From: Mytilus californianus
Lineage: Eukaryota; Mollusca; Bivalvia; Mytilida; Mytilidae
Direction: 5' to 3'
Assembly: GCF_021869535.1 (NCBI RefSeq)
Contig: NW_026262690.1
Location: forward strand, 85,915,995 to 85,979,994
DNA length: 64,000 bases
Every line of letters begins with the position of its first letter. The stretch's first letter is position 1. Under the pieces are notes generated by a model. It was not told the origin of the DNA. It saw only the letters and a program-made list of their open reading frames with translations, and ran no database searches. Positions 1-13,200 of the stretch are shown one piece after another. The translations under genes were made by a program, and so were the position numbers.

Positions 1-1073
1 GTAAAAACTTTACAAATTTCATGCATATACATAACCTGCACTCCTATTCCCGTCTGAGTTGGGGTCTTGTCGGACAACAAGGGGGGTTTTTAACGACCTT
101 AACTACCCATGAGGGTCTTGCGCGGTCGGTCTTGTCGGTGCGTTTTCTTTGATTAGATCACCGGTAAGTTTATTGATTATAAAAATCGGTCTAGATCTTT
201 AATGAAAATATCCAAATAATGAGAGAGGAAAGAAATTCATTTGTAATACTTTTTCCGTCTTAATGAAGAAAGCTTTGTGTTTATCGTATCATTACGACTT
301 TAAAATATACAGAATTTTTTTTTTGTATCAGTCTTTTTTTTTTCAACTTTCCCATATAAGGGGAGATTACTCGAGAATGAGAATATAATTTACTATTTTG
401 TTTTGTAGCAAGAAACGAGTTCCGTGACCGAAGTTTTTCTGTGTATTTTTAGATAGCACATCCTGAGAATTATCTTCTCTGTATAATATTTCATCTTAAA
501 ATTTCATCGTTTTTAGTTTTCCTTCTATAATATAAGATTGGGTTTTCCATGGATACTCTATACATAATCTGATAATTTTATACAACCTTTAAAGTTAATA
601 AATCTACCTTACCTAGACTTTACTATATTTTTTAAAACAGCATGCTATAAACAACGTTTTGGCAAATTACTAAAAATTTCTATCGATTGTAATTTAGACC
701 CCGGATCTACCTTAATGTCATTTTTCAGGATACCAAGCAGGGAGTAAATCACAATGAGCATTCATTCGTTATGTATAGCAATTAAAATTCTTTGGTGGAC
801 AAATTTCTCGTTGGCAAACATGCCACCTTTTAATTATATATGAATTGTTTAATTTGAAATTCACATCCTGTCAAGTTTCATATCTAATTAATAATTATCG
901 AACATAAACAGCATTTTGTAATTAATAAAATAAAGAACCTACAGCATCGTAAATATTTATATCAATGCAAATTACTTATAACTGTTTTATTGGAAAAACA
1001 ACTAAGAAACTAAATTATAAGACATTTATAAAATAATTGTTTTCTTTCTACAGTACTGGACGGATCTGTATAT

Positions 1074-1079
1074 TTTATT
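1074..1079 (-). promoter_or_regulatory. candidate polyadenylation signal of the receptor gene
   Basis: AATAAA on the minus strand, 40 bases after the receptor stop codon. In AT-rich DNA such hexamers occur by chance, and a 3' UTR this short would be unusual. Confidence 0.35.
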
Positions 1080-1118
1080 TTCCGGAACTGTACTAAAATT
1101 CTTTGACTTTCGTTTTGG

Positions 1119-1214
1119 TCATATTGTCGGAAGAGCCAAATGGTCAACCATTGGTTCTACTCTGTTATTGCCTCTTAACGATAACTTGGAAAGAGACGTC
1201 CAAAAGTGTTTATC
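1119..1214 (-). CDS. GPR158-like receptor, terminal exon K with stop codon
   Basis: Acceptor attgctttcag, phase 0, 31 codons plus TGA at 1119-1121. It encodes HFWTSLSKLSLRGNNRVEP and a hydrophobic end LALPTI. It is the last coding exon by phase and stop. A possible AATAAA lies about 40 bases beyond the stop. Confidence 0.7.
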   Translation of the reverse strand, partial: DKHFWTSLSKLSLRGNNRVEPMVDHLALPTI

Positions 1215-4200
1215 CTGAAAGCAATAAAAACACTAAAACTAAAACACCGAATAAACTCATTCTAGAAATGTATAGATTTTAGTGAACGTATTTTGATTTT
1301 CATATATATTGTCTTTGTTGACATACATGTTTGTTTTTATAGTGATTAGGATTATAACACAATGTTGACTGCTGTACCCCTATTTTTGACATTTTTACCT
1401 TTTATGTCTGTTTGTTTTGTTCACACATTGTTGTCAATATAATGGAATTTTATGTGACTGTCATACAAGTGAGAGGTTTAGCTAGCTATTAAAACAAGTT
1501 TAATCATTTTTTTTTCCACATAAGGAAATGCCTGTACCAAGTCAGAAATATGACAGTTGTTTTCCATTCGTTAGATATGTTTGAGCTTTTGATTTTGCCA
1601 TTTGATAAGGGACTTTCCGTTTTGAATTTTCCTTGGAGTTCGGTATTTTTGTTGTTTTACTTTTGTCTATGTCGGTATTTGTTTTATTAGTTTGTTCCTA
1701 TGTTGTGTTACAACACCACCATCTTAGATTATGGGAGGATTGAGCGCTCAAAAACATATTAAATCCCGATGCATTCCGTATGTGCCCGTCCAATGTCAGG
1801 AGTTCAGTGGTTGTCTATTGTTGGTGTATATCATAGATGTTTTTTCGTTAATTACTTTGTACATAAATCCGACCGTTGGTTTTTTTTTCATTTGAATTTT
1901 TTCACATTATGTCATACATGTTTTTACTGTATAATATGGGCTTTGTTTATTGTTGAAGGTCGTAATGTGGACGTAATCGTTTACATCTTTGTTCCTCTAT
2001 CTGTATGGGCAGTTGTCTCAATGGCAATCATACCACATATCCTTTTTATACTTGATTATGAGACATCATAAACAACAAATTTCACATTTGTATCCGTAGT
2101 TAATAGAAGTACATATTAAAACCTAGTAAACAGCAATTTTCAGACCGAAAGAATATAAACAATACCATACTTGGCAAGGGATGATTATCCATTGATCTAA
2201 ATGTCTGTCGTACTTCTTTATAACTAGACTCACGCTAGCAGCCAGTAATCAGTTTGTCTACAAACCCAAAAGTTGCACAAGATTCAAACTTGATAAAAAC
2301 GTATTAAAATAACTTTTGGGTTTATAGACTTATCTGAAAACTGGCTGCCAGATGAGTGGCTGCTAAATGAGTCTAGCTGCTTTATAACACAAATCACTTG
2401 ACTAACTCATTCAATGTATTAATCACTTCATTTTGAATGCATCTTGTTGTCAAGGATTGTAGTATCGTGTCTTGCATGAAGGTCTGGATGCGGTTTACAG
2501 AATTGAGAATAATGGTCCAATTCTTGAGAAAAATGGGCAAACAAAATATAAAGAATTGAGAAAAATAGACACAGAAAATAAAGAATAGAGAATAATGAGG
2601 TTCTAAAATATAGAATAGAGAAAATTGACCTAAAAATTAAAGAATTCAGAAATGAATCCAGAACCTCTTAATATAAAAATAAGGAGATGTTGTATGATTG
2701 CCAATGAGACAACTATCCACCAAAGTTCAAATGAAGTGGATGTAAGCAATTATAGGCAACCGTAAGGCCTTCAACAATGAGAAAAACCCATACCGTATGG
2801 TCGGCTATAAAAGGCCCAGACATGAAAAATATGAAACAATTCAATTGTAAGTCTGTGAACATTGGGTTGTAATCTTAGCATAAATACCTTTGGATTCACT
2901 GTAACATTTTCATATGTTTGAGTACCAACTGACTTTGTTGGAGTAGCTTCAAAGTCAGTTGTTCTTAGATATTTGTTTTCGCTTGTTATTTTGAAAGTAT
3001 CGTTGGTTTTCTTGATATCTTCCTTTCTGTATAATGCTGATATCTGAAATAAGCTCTTGTTAATATGATGTGAACCACGAATTATTTATTAACTCTTGTC
3101 ATTTAGTGTGAACCACGAATTATTTATTAACTCTTGTAAATATAGTGTGAACCACAAATTTTTTATTAACTATTGTCAATTTGGTGTGAACCACGAATTC
3201 TTTATTAGCTCCTGTAAATATAGAAATAAAACTGGTCAAACAGGTTTCTGTCACCTTTCACTTGATTTGATTGGCTAGCAATAACTAGTGTTATCTTTGC
3301 AATAGGTATGAAACAAAAATAATAATGATTTCATGGTCCACACAGCAAACAGCCAAACTTAACATAGAGGGACGGTTGGCACCTTCAAACATGTTTAACC
3401 ACGCCACATTTTGTAAATACCTGTCCCAAGCCAAGAGCCTGTAATTCAGAGGTTGTCGTTTGATGATGTATATCATATCTGTTTTTCGTTCGTTGCATTG
3501 TACATAAATTAGGCCGTTAGTTTTTTAGTTTGAAATATTGCATTTTCATTTCGGGGACTTTTATAGCTGACTATGCGGTATGGGATTTGCTCATTGTTGA
3601 AGGTCGTACGGTGACCTATAGTTGTTAACCTCTGTGTCATTTTGGTCTCTTGTGGAGAGTTGACTCATTGGCAATCATACCACATCTTCTTATTTTTTTT
3701 TTCCCAACAAAAAACAGGGGTGAACTCAGATGCTTCGAAAGATAAGCAGTTTCTGCTCCAAAGCAGTAGAGCCATGAACTCCATAATCGGCCATGCAAAG
3801 AAGTTTTTTTATAACTTCAATTATCAAAGTAAATCTATTGAATATGTATTGCTTAATGTATTATATTTGAAAGTATAATAAGAAAAAATGTTTATCTGCT
3901 TCATATCTATAAATATATTCTCTGAAATAGGTAAAGATTTCATTTTCATCCATTTGTCAACTTTTTTTATTACCTTTTTTCATGATTTTACATGCGACGC
4001 CACCCCTTGCAAATTGAAAGTTTTGGTTGATAAGTAAAGAATATGGTATATAAAAAATATTTCAGCAAAAATACTTTTGGGCGAAGGGTTGTTCCACTGT
4101 TAATTTTTCAGAAAACTGTCTTAAATCTTCCAGAATTCTGCAAAAAATCATATTTTTACGAAATTCACCAGCATTTAAGACGTCACAAAAACATCAATAT

Positions 4201-7200
4201 TGACGGAATGGGTGAACATCTGTTTAAATTCAACCGAAACAATTGTTAACAAAATGTTTTCATCAAATTCTCACCACATCATCGCTGTGAACTAATTTCA
4301 GATTTAAAAAAATTATGAGTTAGTGAACCAACTACTTTGGAACACGTCCCTATTTGGGTTGCAATGGTTGAATTAAAGAAGGATTTCAAATAAGTAAAAA
4401 CAAGTATTGACCATAGGACTACAATGTGCAAGTCCAAATTAGTGCCACAGAACAAAAACACTTTATATTTTCTTTCATATTTACCTTTGGAATAAAAATT
4501 AACGTCAATGTTGTTGTAACGAATGCTTGAATCTTCAGCCCTTGTAATAGGTACAGCAAATCTGGTCCGTAAGAATGGCCAATCAAATGTCTGAATATGA
4601 CAGTAGATTATTTTGTCAGTATATATACAGGGAGGTTTTTTTCAATAAAGGTGGTGTATGTAAACAAGAGGCTCTCAAGAGCCTGAATCGCTCACCTGTA
4701 TTTCAGAGGAGAAGATTTTTAAATGTTAGCAAACTTGATGAACAAATTGTGTAAAATTGTCTTAAAGGGCAATAACTCCTTAAGGGGCCAATTGACAATT
4801 TTGGTCATATTAACTTTTTTGTAGATCTTACTTTGCTCTACATTATTGCTGCTTACAGTTTATATATATCTATAATAATATTCAAAATAATAACAAAAAA
4901 CTGCAAAATTTTGTTAAAACTACCAATTCGGGGGCAGCAACCCAACAATGGGTTGTTCGATTCGTCTGAAAATTTCAGGGCCGATAGATCTTGACCAATT
5001 AAATAAGTTTACCCCTGTCACATTTGCTCTTAAAGATTTAGTTTTTGAGATATAAGCCAAAAACTGCATTTGACCCTTATGTTCTATTTTTAGCCATGGC
5101 GGCCATGTTTGTCGATGGATACAAACTTCGGATAAAATTTATAAACAAGATACCCTAAGAAACATTTAGTTAAAGTTTGAAGGTAATTGGCCAAGTAGTT
5201 TCAGAGGAGAAGATTTTTAAATGTTAGCAAACTTGATGAACAAATTGTGTAAAATTGTCTTTAAAGGGCAATAACTCCTTAAGGGGCCAATTGACAATTT
5301 TGGTCATATTAACTTTTTTGTAGATCTTACTTTGCTCAACATTATTGCTGCTTACAGTTTATATATATCTATAATAATATTCAAAATAATAACAAAAAAC
5401 TGCAAAATTTTGTTAAAACTACCAATTCGGTGGCAGCAACCCAACAATGTGTTGTTCGATTCGTCTGAATCTTGACCAATTGAACAATTTTACCCCATGT
5501 CGGATTTGCTCTAAAATTTAGTTTTTGAGATATAAGCCAAAAACTGCATTTGACCCCTATGTTCTATTTTTAGCCATGACAGCCATGTTTGTCGATGGAT
5601 CGAAACTTCGGATACAATTTATAAACTAGATACCCTAAGGAACATTTAATTAAAATTCGAAGGTATTTGGCCCAGTAGTTTCAGAGGAGAAGATTTTTGA
5701 AATAGTTTACGATGACAGACGACAACAGACGACGACGACAGACACGGACGACGACGGACGCCAAGTGATGGCATAAGCTCACATGGGGCCCGAACCCCGG
5801 TGAGCTAAAAAGAGAAAATATTTCGTTTTCTCATGAAGTTTAAATGTAAATGATTATTTAAGTTATAAAAAAAAAGAGTTTAAAGCATCTTTAAGTCCAG
5901 ATATACATGGAAAAACTGAAAAGATAAATCTTAGGAATGCGCGGAAATATGATGAATTTGCACAAAAGTTTTGAAGGTTTTAATTGTAGACAGAGAAAGC
6001 TACTTTTGGCAAAACTGCAAAATGTGAAGAAAAAAAAATGTGGTTTCATAATTTAAGTAACTAGTAATTTGCCCTCTAAATAAGTTGTAAATTTAAAAAT
6101 ATTTGATCGACAAATGACAATCGAAATAAAAAAGAAACAAATACTCTTGACATATGCATCCTAAATTTTCTAGACCAAATATTTCTGATGATTTTTTATC
6201 GATCATCTGGTCACAATCGGGATCTCACATCCGACCGATAAATTGGTGCTTATCGCGTACCACAAACGGGTACGTATAAAAATAAGAAGATGTGGTATGA
6301 TTATCAATGAGCCAACTCTCCACAAGTCTACCGCACAGTCAGCTATAAAAGGCCTCGAAATGACAAATGTAAAAACAATTCAAACGAGAAAACTAACGGC
6401 CTGATTTGTGTACAAAACAATGAACAAAAACAAATATGATATATAGAAAAAACGACAACCACTGAATTACAGACTCCTGTCTTGGGACAGGCACAAACAG
6501 AATGTGGCTGGGTTAAAATGTTTGTGAGCGCTCAACCCTCCCCTAAACTTGGATAGTGTTGTAACAATACAACATAAGAACAAACTATAAAAATCAGTTC
6601 AAAAAGGGCTTAACTCATCAGATCGATACGTAGCATGCTTTCAAAATTAAATGTCGTTATCACATTTTTGCTTACGTTAGAATCAACAGAAAACTACCAA
6701 GTATTATTCCATTGTACACTGCCCATGTGATGTATCTACTTTCGTTGAAGTGACCAGGTGCTTTCCTCACCAGGTAACACACGTAACAACCAGCTAATAA
6801 AAGACATACCTCAGCTGAAAAATAAATAAACAGAACAACTTATATTCAAATGAGGAGATTGTTATTGATACAATTCGCCGTTTCAGAACCTAATGTATTC
6901 TAGGTAATATTTTCAAAAGCGTACACCAAAACGATGTGATTGGCTTACAATTTAAATTCAACCAATGACGTGACGTTGTTTTCATTTTTGGTACGAACAA
7001 TGAAATTACCCAGAATGCATTAGATTCTGAAACGGCGAATTATCAACCAAAGGAAAAGAATGTGCACAACCATTCACCGCACGGCCTTCAACAACAAAGA
7101 AAATACATATCGTGCAATGAAAGCTTAAATTTTTTACATGACAAAATGCGGAACAACTCAAAAAAAAAAGCTAACGGTCTGATTTATCAAAAAATATATA

Positions 7201-10200
7201 GCAGACATCAACCATAGAAAAAATAAAAATAAGGAGATGAGGTATATTTGCCAATGAAACAACTATCCACTGAAGTTCGAATGAGGTGGATGTAAGCAAT
7301 TATAGGCAACCGTATGGCCTTCAACAATGAGAAAAACCCATTACTATATAGTCTGCTATAAAAGACCCCGACATAAAAAATATGAAACAATTCAAGTGAG
7401 AAAACAAACGGCCAAATTTATAACAAAACAATTTACGAAAAACAAATATGACCGACATGAACCAACAACAACCACCGAACTACAGGCTCCTGAATTGGGA
7501 CAGGCATATAAAGAATGTGGCGGGGTTAAACACGTTTGTGAGCGCTCAACCCTCCCCTAACCTGGGACAGTGGTGAAACAGCACAACATAAGATCAAACT
7601 ATAAAATTAGTTGAAAAGACTTGACTCATCAGATCGATACAAAGCAGAACAATCAAACAAAAACACAGACCGGACGTTGCAGGGTATTTATCGATCCCTC
7701 TGGATTACTGGCTCCTATTTTGAGACATGCTCATACAAATGCGACAGGTTTGAACATGTATACTAGCGCTCAATCCTCTCTCTAACCTTTGACAGTATTG
7801 AAACAATATGTTCATGCCCATTTGTCTAAAAAAATATGTTTTTATCTCGTATCTAAGTTAAATCATATATTGCAACAAGCCTATCATTATGCTCATCCCT
7901 CCCCCCCAAAAAAACAGCAAAATTTTATACTATAATATGATGTGCAATAAATCATTGTGTGTCTCTTTCTAATATTAATATGACATAAGCTAAAGTAAAG
8001 GGTTAGCTTTAGCTAAATTTCAACAAATAATTATTTGAAGAAAGTTGCATCCACTTTATTACTTTGATATTATGCGAATCAAATATGAGTGTTTTTTAAG
8101 TACATACCACACTGAATAGCATAAAGCCAATAGCCTTTGAAACAAACATAATATGTTAGTTTATTTGAAGTTTCCAAAGTTTTTGTCGTGCCTTTCTCCG
8201 ATATCGTCCAGGCTAGGACGTACACAGTTACAACACACATCGGCGGTAAAAATCGTTTTAAAAGTTCTTTGTCTGGTAAATGTACCCTTTGTAACTTGCT
8301 TGCTGGTCGGAAGATAATAGCTATTCTGAAAAAAATAAACAAATAAATAGCAAGTGCCTATAACTATTTATTCGTTTTAAATATTCTTTTTAGTTAGTTT
8401 TTTTTTTTTTTTTCTGTCATAATTTTATTTCGACACTTTTTTTTTTAATTTGAGAGTAATTTGGGATGTTGTGCTATTTTCAACTTGTATATCAATGACT
8501 TGACTGTTTTGTACAAAAATACTTCTTCCATTTGTCATTTGTCAGGAATACGACGTTTCATTTGTAGTTGTTTTAGTGTTACTGTTTTAAATAATGGGAG
8601 GTCTTTAAGGGGGAAGTTTAAAAGATTATTCCAATTATTTCTTTTTGTACTGACTGGTTTACACTAATATATTTTCTCTCAATGCAAGCTATGAACAATT
8701 TATAAATGTAAATTCACGAGTACACAAACATACCTCCATGTCTTTATTACTAGAGCACCATACATCAAGTTAAAACCTATATGATACACCCAGATCTGTG
8801 ATATACAGAGAAATCTTGAGGCTTTTGGATAGGCAAATAATCCCTAAAATTTCAGAAGAGTTCAATATTTTTCATCGTATATTTCATTATTGACATAAAA
8901 GCGTTATCTTTTTTCAGGAATCAGTTCAGGTTTTGGAAATTAAGGATGTTCGCTCCTCTTGTTTTTGAATTTTTGCCAGATATTCGGAATCCTCTGGTTT
9001 TATCCATGTAATGCCAATACAAATTTTGCCCACTAACCTTTACTTTTCTTTTCATAATTTTATTTCGTATAGTTTGAAAAACCATTTTTCAAAATCTTGT
9101 AAAATCCTTGTTATTTTTTCATAGTTTTTGAAATAAAAAAGGTGCCAATGTTAAATGTATGAAAAATCTAGAGATAATTATTTCCCGCTAAATTTTCAAT
9201 GGCTTATATCTCGAAAACAAGCACACGGACCCTTCATTTTTTTCTGCTGTTTTAGTTTCTTTAATTATATACTATCAATTTATAGCATTCTTTTAAAAAG
9301 CTTGTTATTTTGAAACAGAGCAGCGAACATCCTTAAACCAGAAAAAAAGATGATAGTAAAGCTATCCATATTGCCATACAAATGCAGTGATGGGGTATCA
9401 AGTAGATGGCAGAAAAGTAGACGCAATTAAGATTTCATTCCAAATCAACAACTATAAACGTCTTCTGAAAAGGTTACTGCACATGGAATAATTGAGATAA
9501 TGACACTTTTCCTGTTTTATCAAAACCAATTGCTCTTTTTAGAACAAGAGAAAAGATAGAATAATTATTTAATACTTTTATGTAAATCAGATGTAGTCGT
9601 CTCATATCTTCGTGGCTACATCTAACACTTGTAGAATGAATAAGTGGAAAAGGGAACGGCTGTAATGTATACCATAATTTGCAAATCATCGAATAAAATG
9701 TTCAAACATGAGGAATTTCCCCAACCTCTTCACACAAAGAGACAAAAAATTACTGGAGAGCCATATCTTTTGTTGTTGTAAAGATAAAATTAATTGGTTG
9801 CAAGCTTACACAGTAAACTATCACATTGAATAATCAATGATAGCTACCAGAAAAAATAATGTATGGGAAATCCACAATTTGGTCGCTTGAATTCAAAAAG
9901 CAAAACAGTATTATAAATCTATCAAATAACATCCCTTAAATATTTATAAGACATTAGTCTGTCATACACCAGTATTCCTATTTCGGAATCGCGTCGTTCG
10001 AATTTTCTTTACGGCTTCAAATGTCTTGCATTTCATGAACAATTACAAAATCGTATCATTCTGAGATATTTTTATTAATAGAAGTATTCCCGTAACAGTG
10101 TGGACAACTGTAGTACTTTTGTTGTTAATACTACTGAATCATTTACCTTTAACTTGTTTGTCGTCGGCTATCGATAACAAATGATTTTACGCTCACGCAG

Positions 10201-13200
10201 TCTGACAGAGGCCCTCCAGTGAGGATTTAGATAAACACTTGTTACACATTTCGATACATAAACTGAAATTGTTGATCAAAACATAAAAAAAAACGCAAGT
10301 AAAGAACGTTAAAGTATTCAATATTAATTAAAGCACAATGGTTATTCCTGTACTAGTTTTTCGAATTATTTGAGTCAGGCGTTGGGAACCTTTGGTGACC
10401 CCACAGTTAAAATGTCTATAATAGATACGACGTGATAAATGAGCGTTACAGACGAACGTTCACCTAATTTAACCCAGTCAATGGGAGAATTGAGCGCGCC
10501 AAAAAATGATCTCGTCCACACTGTTATGAAAACGATACTATTTAGACATAAACCAAAGCCAAACCCCGAAATATATGTTGTTTAAAATCCCTACATTTTC
10601 AATGTTTTTGGTGTTTATGTGATACAATTGATTATAATTATAGAAAAGGAAGGAAGAGGGGGAAAAAATTCCAAATGAGTCACTAATGAAATAACACAAA
10701 TCCATCATTATAAGATTAGTATACCTACCGTACTGCATACTAGTGCTCCGCCTACACACATAAGCAACAAGAAAATCGGACTTCCGGTCTTTATTGCCTG
10801 GTAACAAAATATTTTTTTAAAAATCAAATCCTCTTAATAAGAAATTTTATTCTTATTTTTTGATTTTCTCATTTTATTTTTAATTTATTATTTTTGTTTA
10901 TTGTATTGCCTGTCAGTGGTGTTTTTGTTGAGCATCTATTCGTCGTTCTGCGTTATTTTTTTCATATTTTCATTTGTGTATCATGCAAGGCTACAAGAAT
11001 TTTGTGATTAGCAAGGTTTTCATAATAGTATCTTCAAGATTGTAGAAAATTGAAACATATTTGATTTTTTTTTTGGGGGGAGGGAGGGTTCTGTATTTTT
11101 TTTGTCTTTATTTTTTTTCTATATTTTACAATATAACATAGTCCCTTTGCTTTCTATGTGAAGTTCTTCAATTTAAAGCATTCATAGTTATTTTGTCTTA
11201 AGTTCAAGTAAAGTGACAGCAATTTCATACAAGGGTATTACCTTACCATGTATTGCGCTGAAAAACTCAGCTGAACTTTAATTGCATATAAAAGAGTACT
11301 TGTTCCAGGACCTTGGGAAGTACCAAACGTTGGTACTTCAGATCTGAGAAACAGGCAAAATCTACCCTTTATTCTAAATATTATGCAATGTTTAATCAAT
11401 ATTATCAGACAAGAATTGTTCTTCTATGATCACCAGTAATACAGCTTTCATTTGATACCAAAAGTACCAAAATATTCTATATAACTAAGTATTCAAAAAG
11501 TTACAACTGTGCGTTATATATATATATAACTATACTATTTGAAGGGCATGAATACAAATTAATGATTTAATTAGATCAACCTTTTATCTTTCCATAGAGT
11601 ATTTTTCAGGCGAATTGAATCTAAATGATCGAATAAACAAAAGCAGTTGTTATGGGACTTATAAGTATTTAATTGATAAAAAAGCAAATGCATTGTAATT
11701 ATTCGTTCAATGATTATTCGTTCAATAATGAAATTTCTTTGTCGTTAAGATTTATAACACAGAAGAAATCGTTGCTGCAAAAAATAGTAATGACCATAAA
11801 AACTTACGAAAATGTAATCAAAATGCAAAATCTATATCTACCATTTTCGCCTCTTAAATTAGAGAGTTTCGTATCTATTTTTTAAATTCAACTGGGTATC
11901 CTACAGCGGAGACTAATTTATCCGATTATAACGAATAAGAAGAACAAAACAAAAAGAAGAATCGTATTAAAAATTAAAAACTAATTGTTCAGAGAACAAT
12001 TGAAGGTCTTTCCACATCAATTTTCTAAATAATTGATAAGAAGCTTCTTCCGGTTTACTCAAAGTTACTTTTGGCGTCCAATCATAGGTTTCTTTATACT
12101 GATTCAATAAATATATGATTTCTATATATTTTTGCCTGAAATATGGGAGACAATTGCCAACTTCCGGATTAGAAAATGTCATTTCCGGTCTCATATGATA
12201 GCTGTATTTACACTGATTCCAAAAATACATGGTTTATATACACTTTTGCCTGTAAAAAGGGAGAAAATTGGCTACTTCCGGTTTAGAAAATGTCACTTCT
12301 GGTCTCATATGATAGCTTTATTCACACTGATTCCAAAAATATATAGTTATGTCTGTACTAAGGGAGATAACTTGCTACTTCCGTTAAAGAATGTCACTTC
12401 CGGTCTCAAATGATAGGTTTATGTATGCCAATTTAAAAAATATATGGTTTCTATGTACTTTTTCATGAAATAAGTGCAAAAATGACTACTTCCGGTTCAC
12501 TCAAGGTCACTTCCGGTTGACATTTTTTAAGAGCAAAAACAAGCAGAAGTCAAAATTGAGAAGATGACCTTGACGTGACCTTCACCTCATTTTCTAAGTT
12601 AGGACCAAAAGACCTCAAATAAAAAGACTGTAGGTTTATACGGCTTACGGTTTATGAGTTACAAAAACATAACGACAAATTTATTTGGTAAAGGTAGATA
12701 ACTCCTATAAGATTTCACCGGATTACTTCGATCCAAATCAGCCAAATTTCTAAAAAATGTAACGAACATATCAGAAAAATAATCTTGTAGTTATGTTTTT
12801 TGGTTACGGAGGAGATACACTAACAAGAAAAACAGTGTTTTGGGAGATAACTCTTACAATAAAAACATCTTCGGCTTAACAAGATGAGTTTTAAAAGTGC
12901 CATTACTGTTCGATATAATATCCAAAATATTTAAGTGGCATCTTGCGAAACAACTTTATACCGCAAGAAAAGGGTTTGGCGGAAGAAGAATAAAAAATAA
13001 TCAGAACAAAATGAATAGGTCTTTCCACGGAAAAGTGGAAAGACCTAATAATTAGAACAAATACAATAGCTCTTTCCACAGAAAAGTGGAAAGACCTAAT
13101 AAAAGTTGTTCCGTTTTTTTAATCGATAATGTTTCTGTTTGTCTAAATTATACTTTCATCTTATCTTATAATTAATACAGTGAAAATAGTTTTCAAAATG

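Larger units (their letters stand above)
11990..13105 (+). mobile_element. Helentron/pearl-like non-autonomous element with tandem core and twin hairpins
   Basis: Starts near gaaggtctttccacatcaat. A core of about five tandem units of roughly 110 bases (about 12040-12535) follows, then a unique 3' region, and it ends with two successive hairpins: aggtctttccac paired with gtggaaagacct at 13018-13047, and a second at about 13071-13099. The sequence at the left end repeats the hairpin arm. This architecture agrees with 'pearl'-type bivalve elements related to Helentrons; that link is from memory. Confidence 0.65.

Noticed and set aside
9474..9689. 71-codon minus-strand frame as the TM3 exon of the receptor
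   Set aside because: TM3 is clearly encoded at 8843-8734 with correct phases; this frame is not hydrophobic and has no fitting splice sites.
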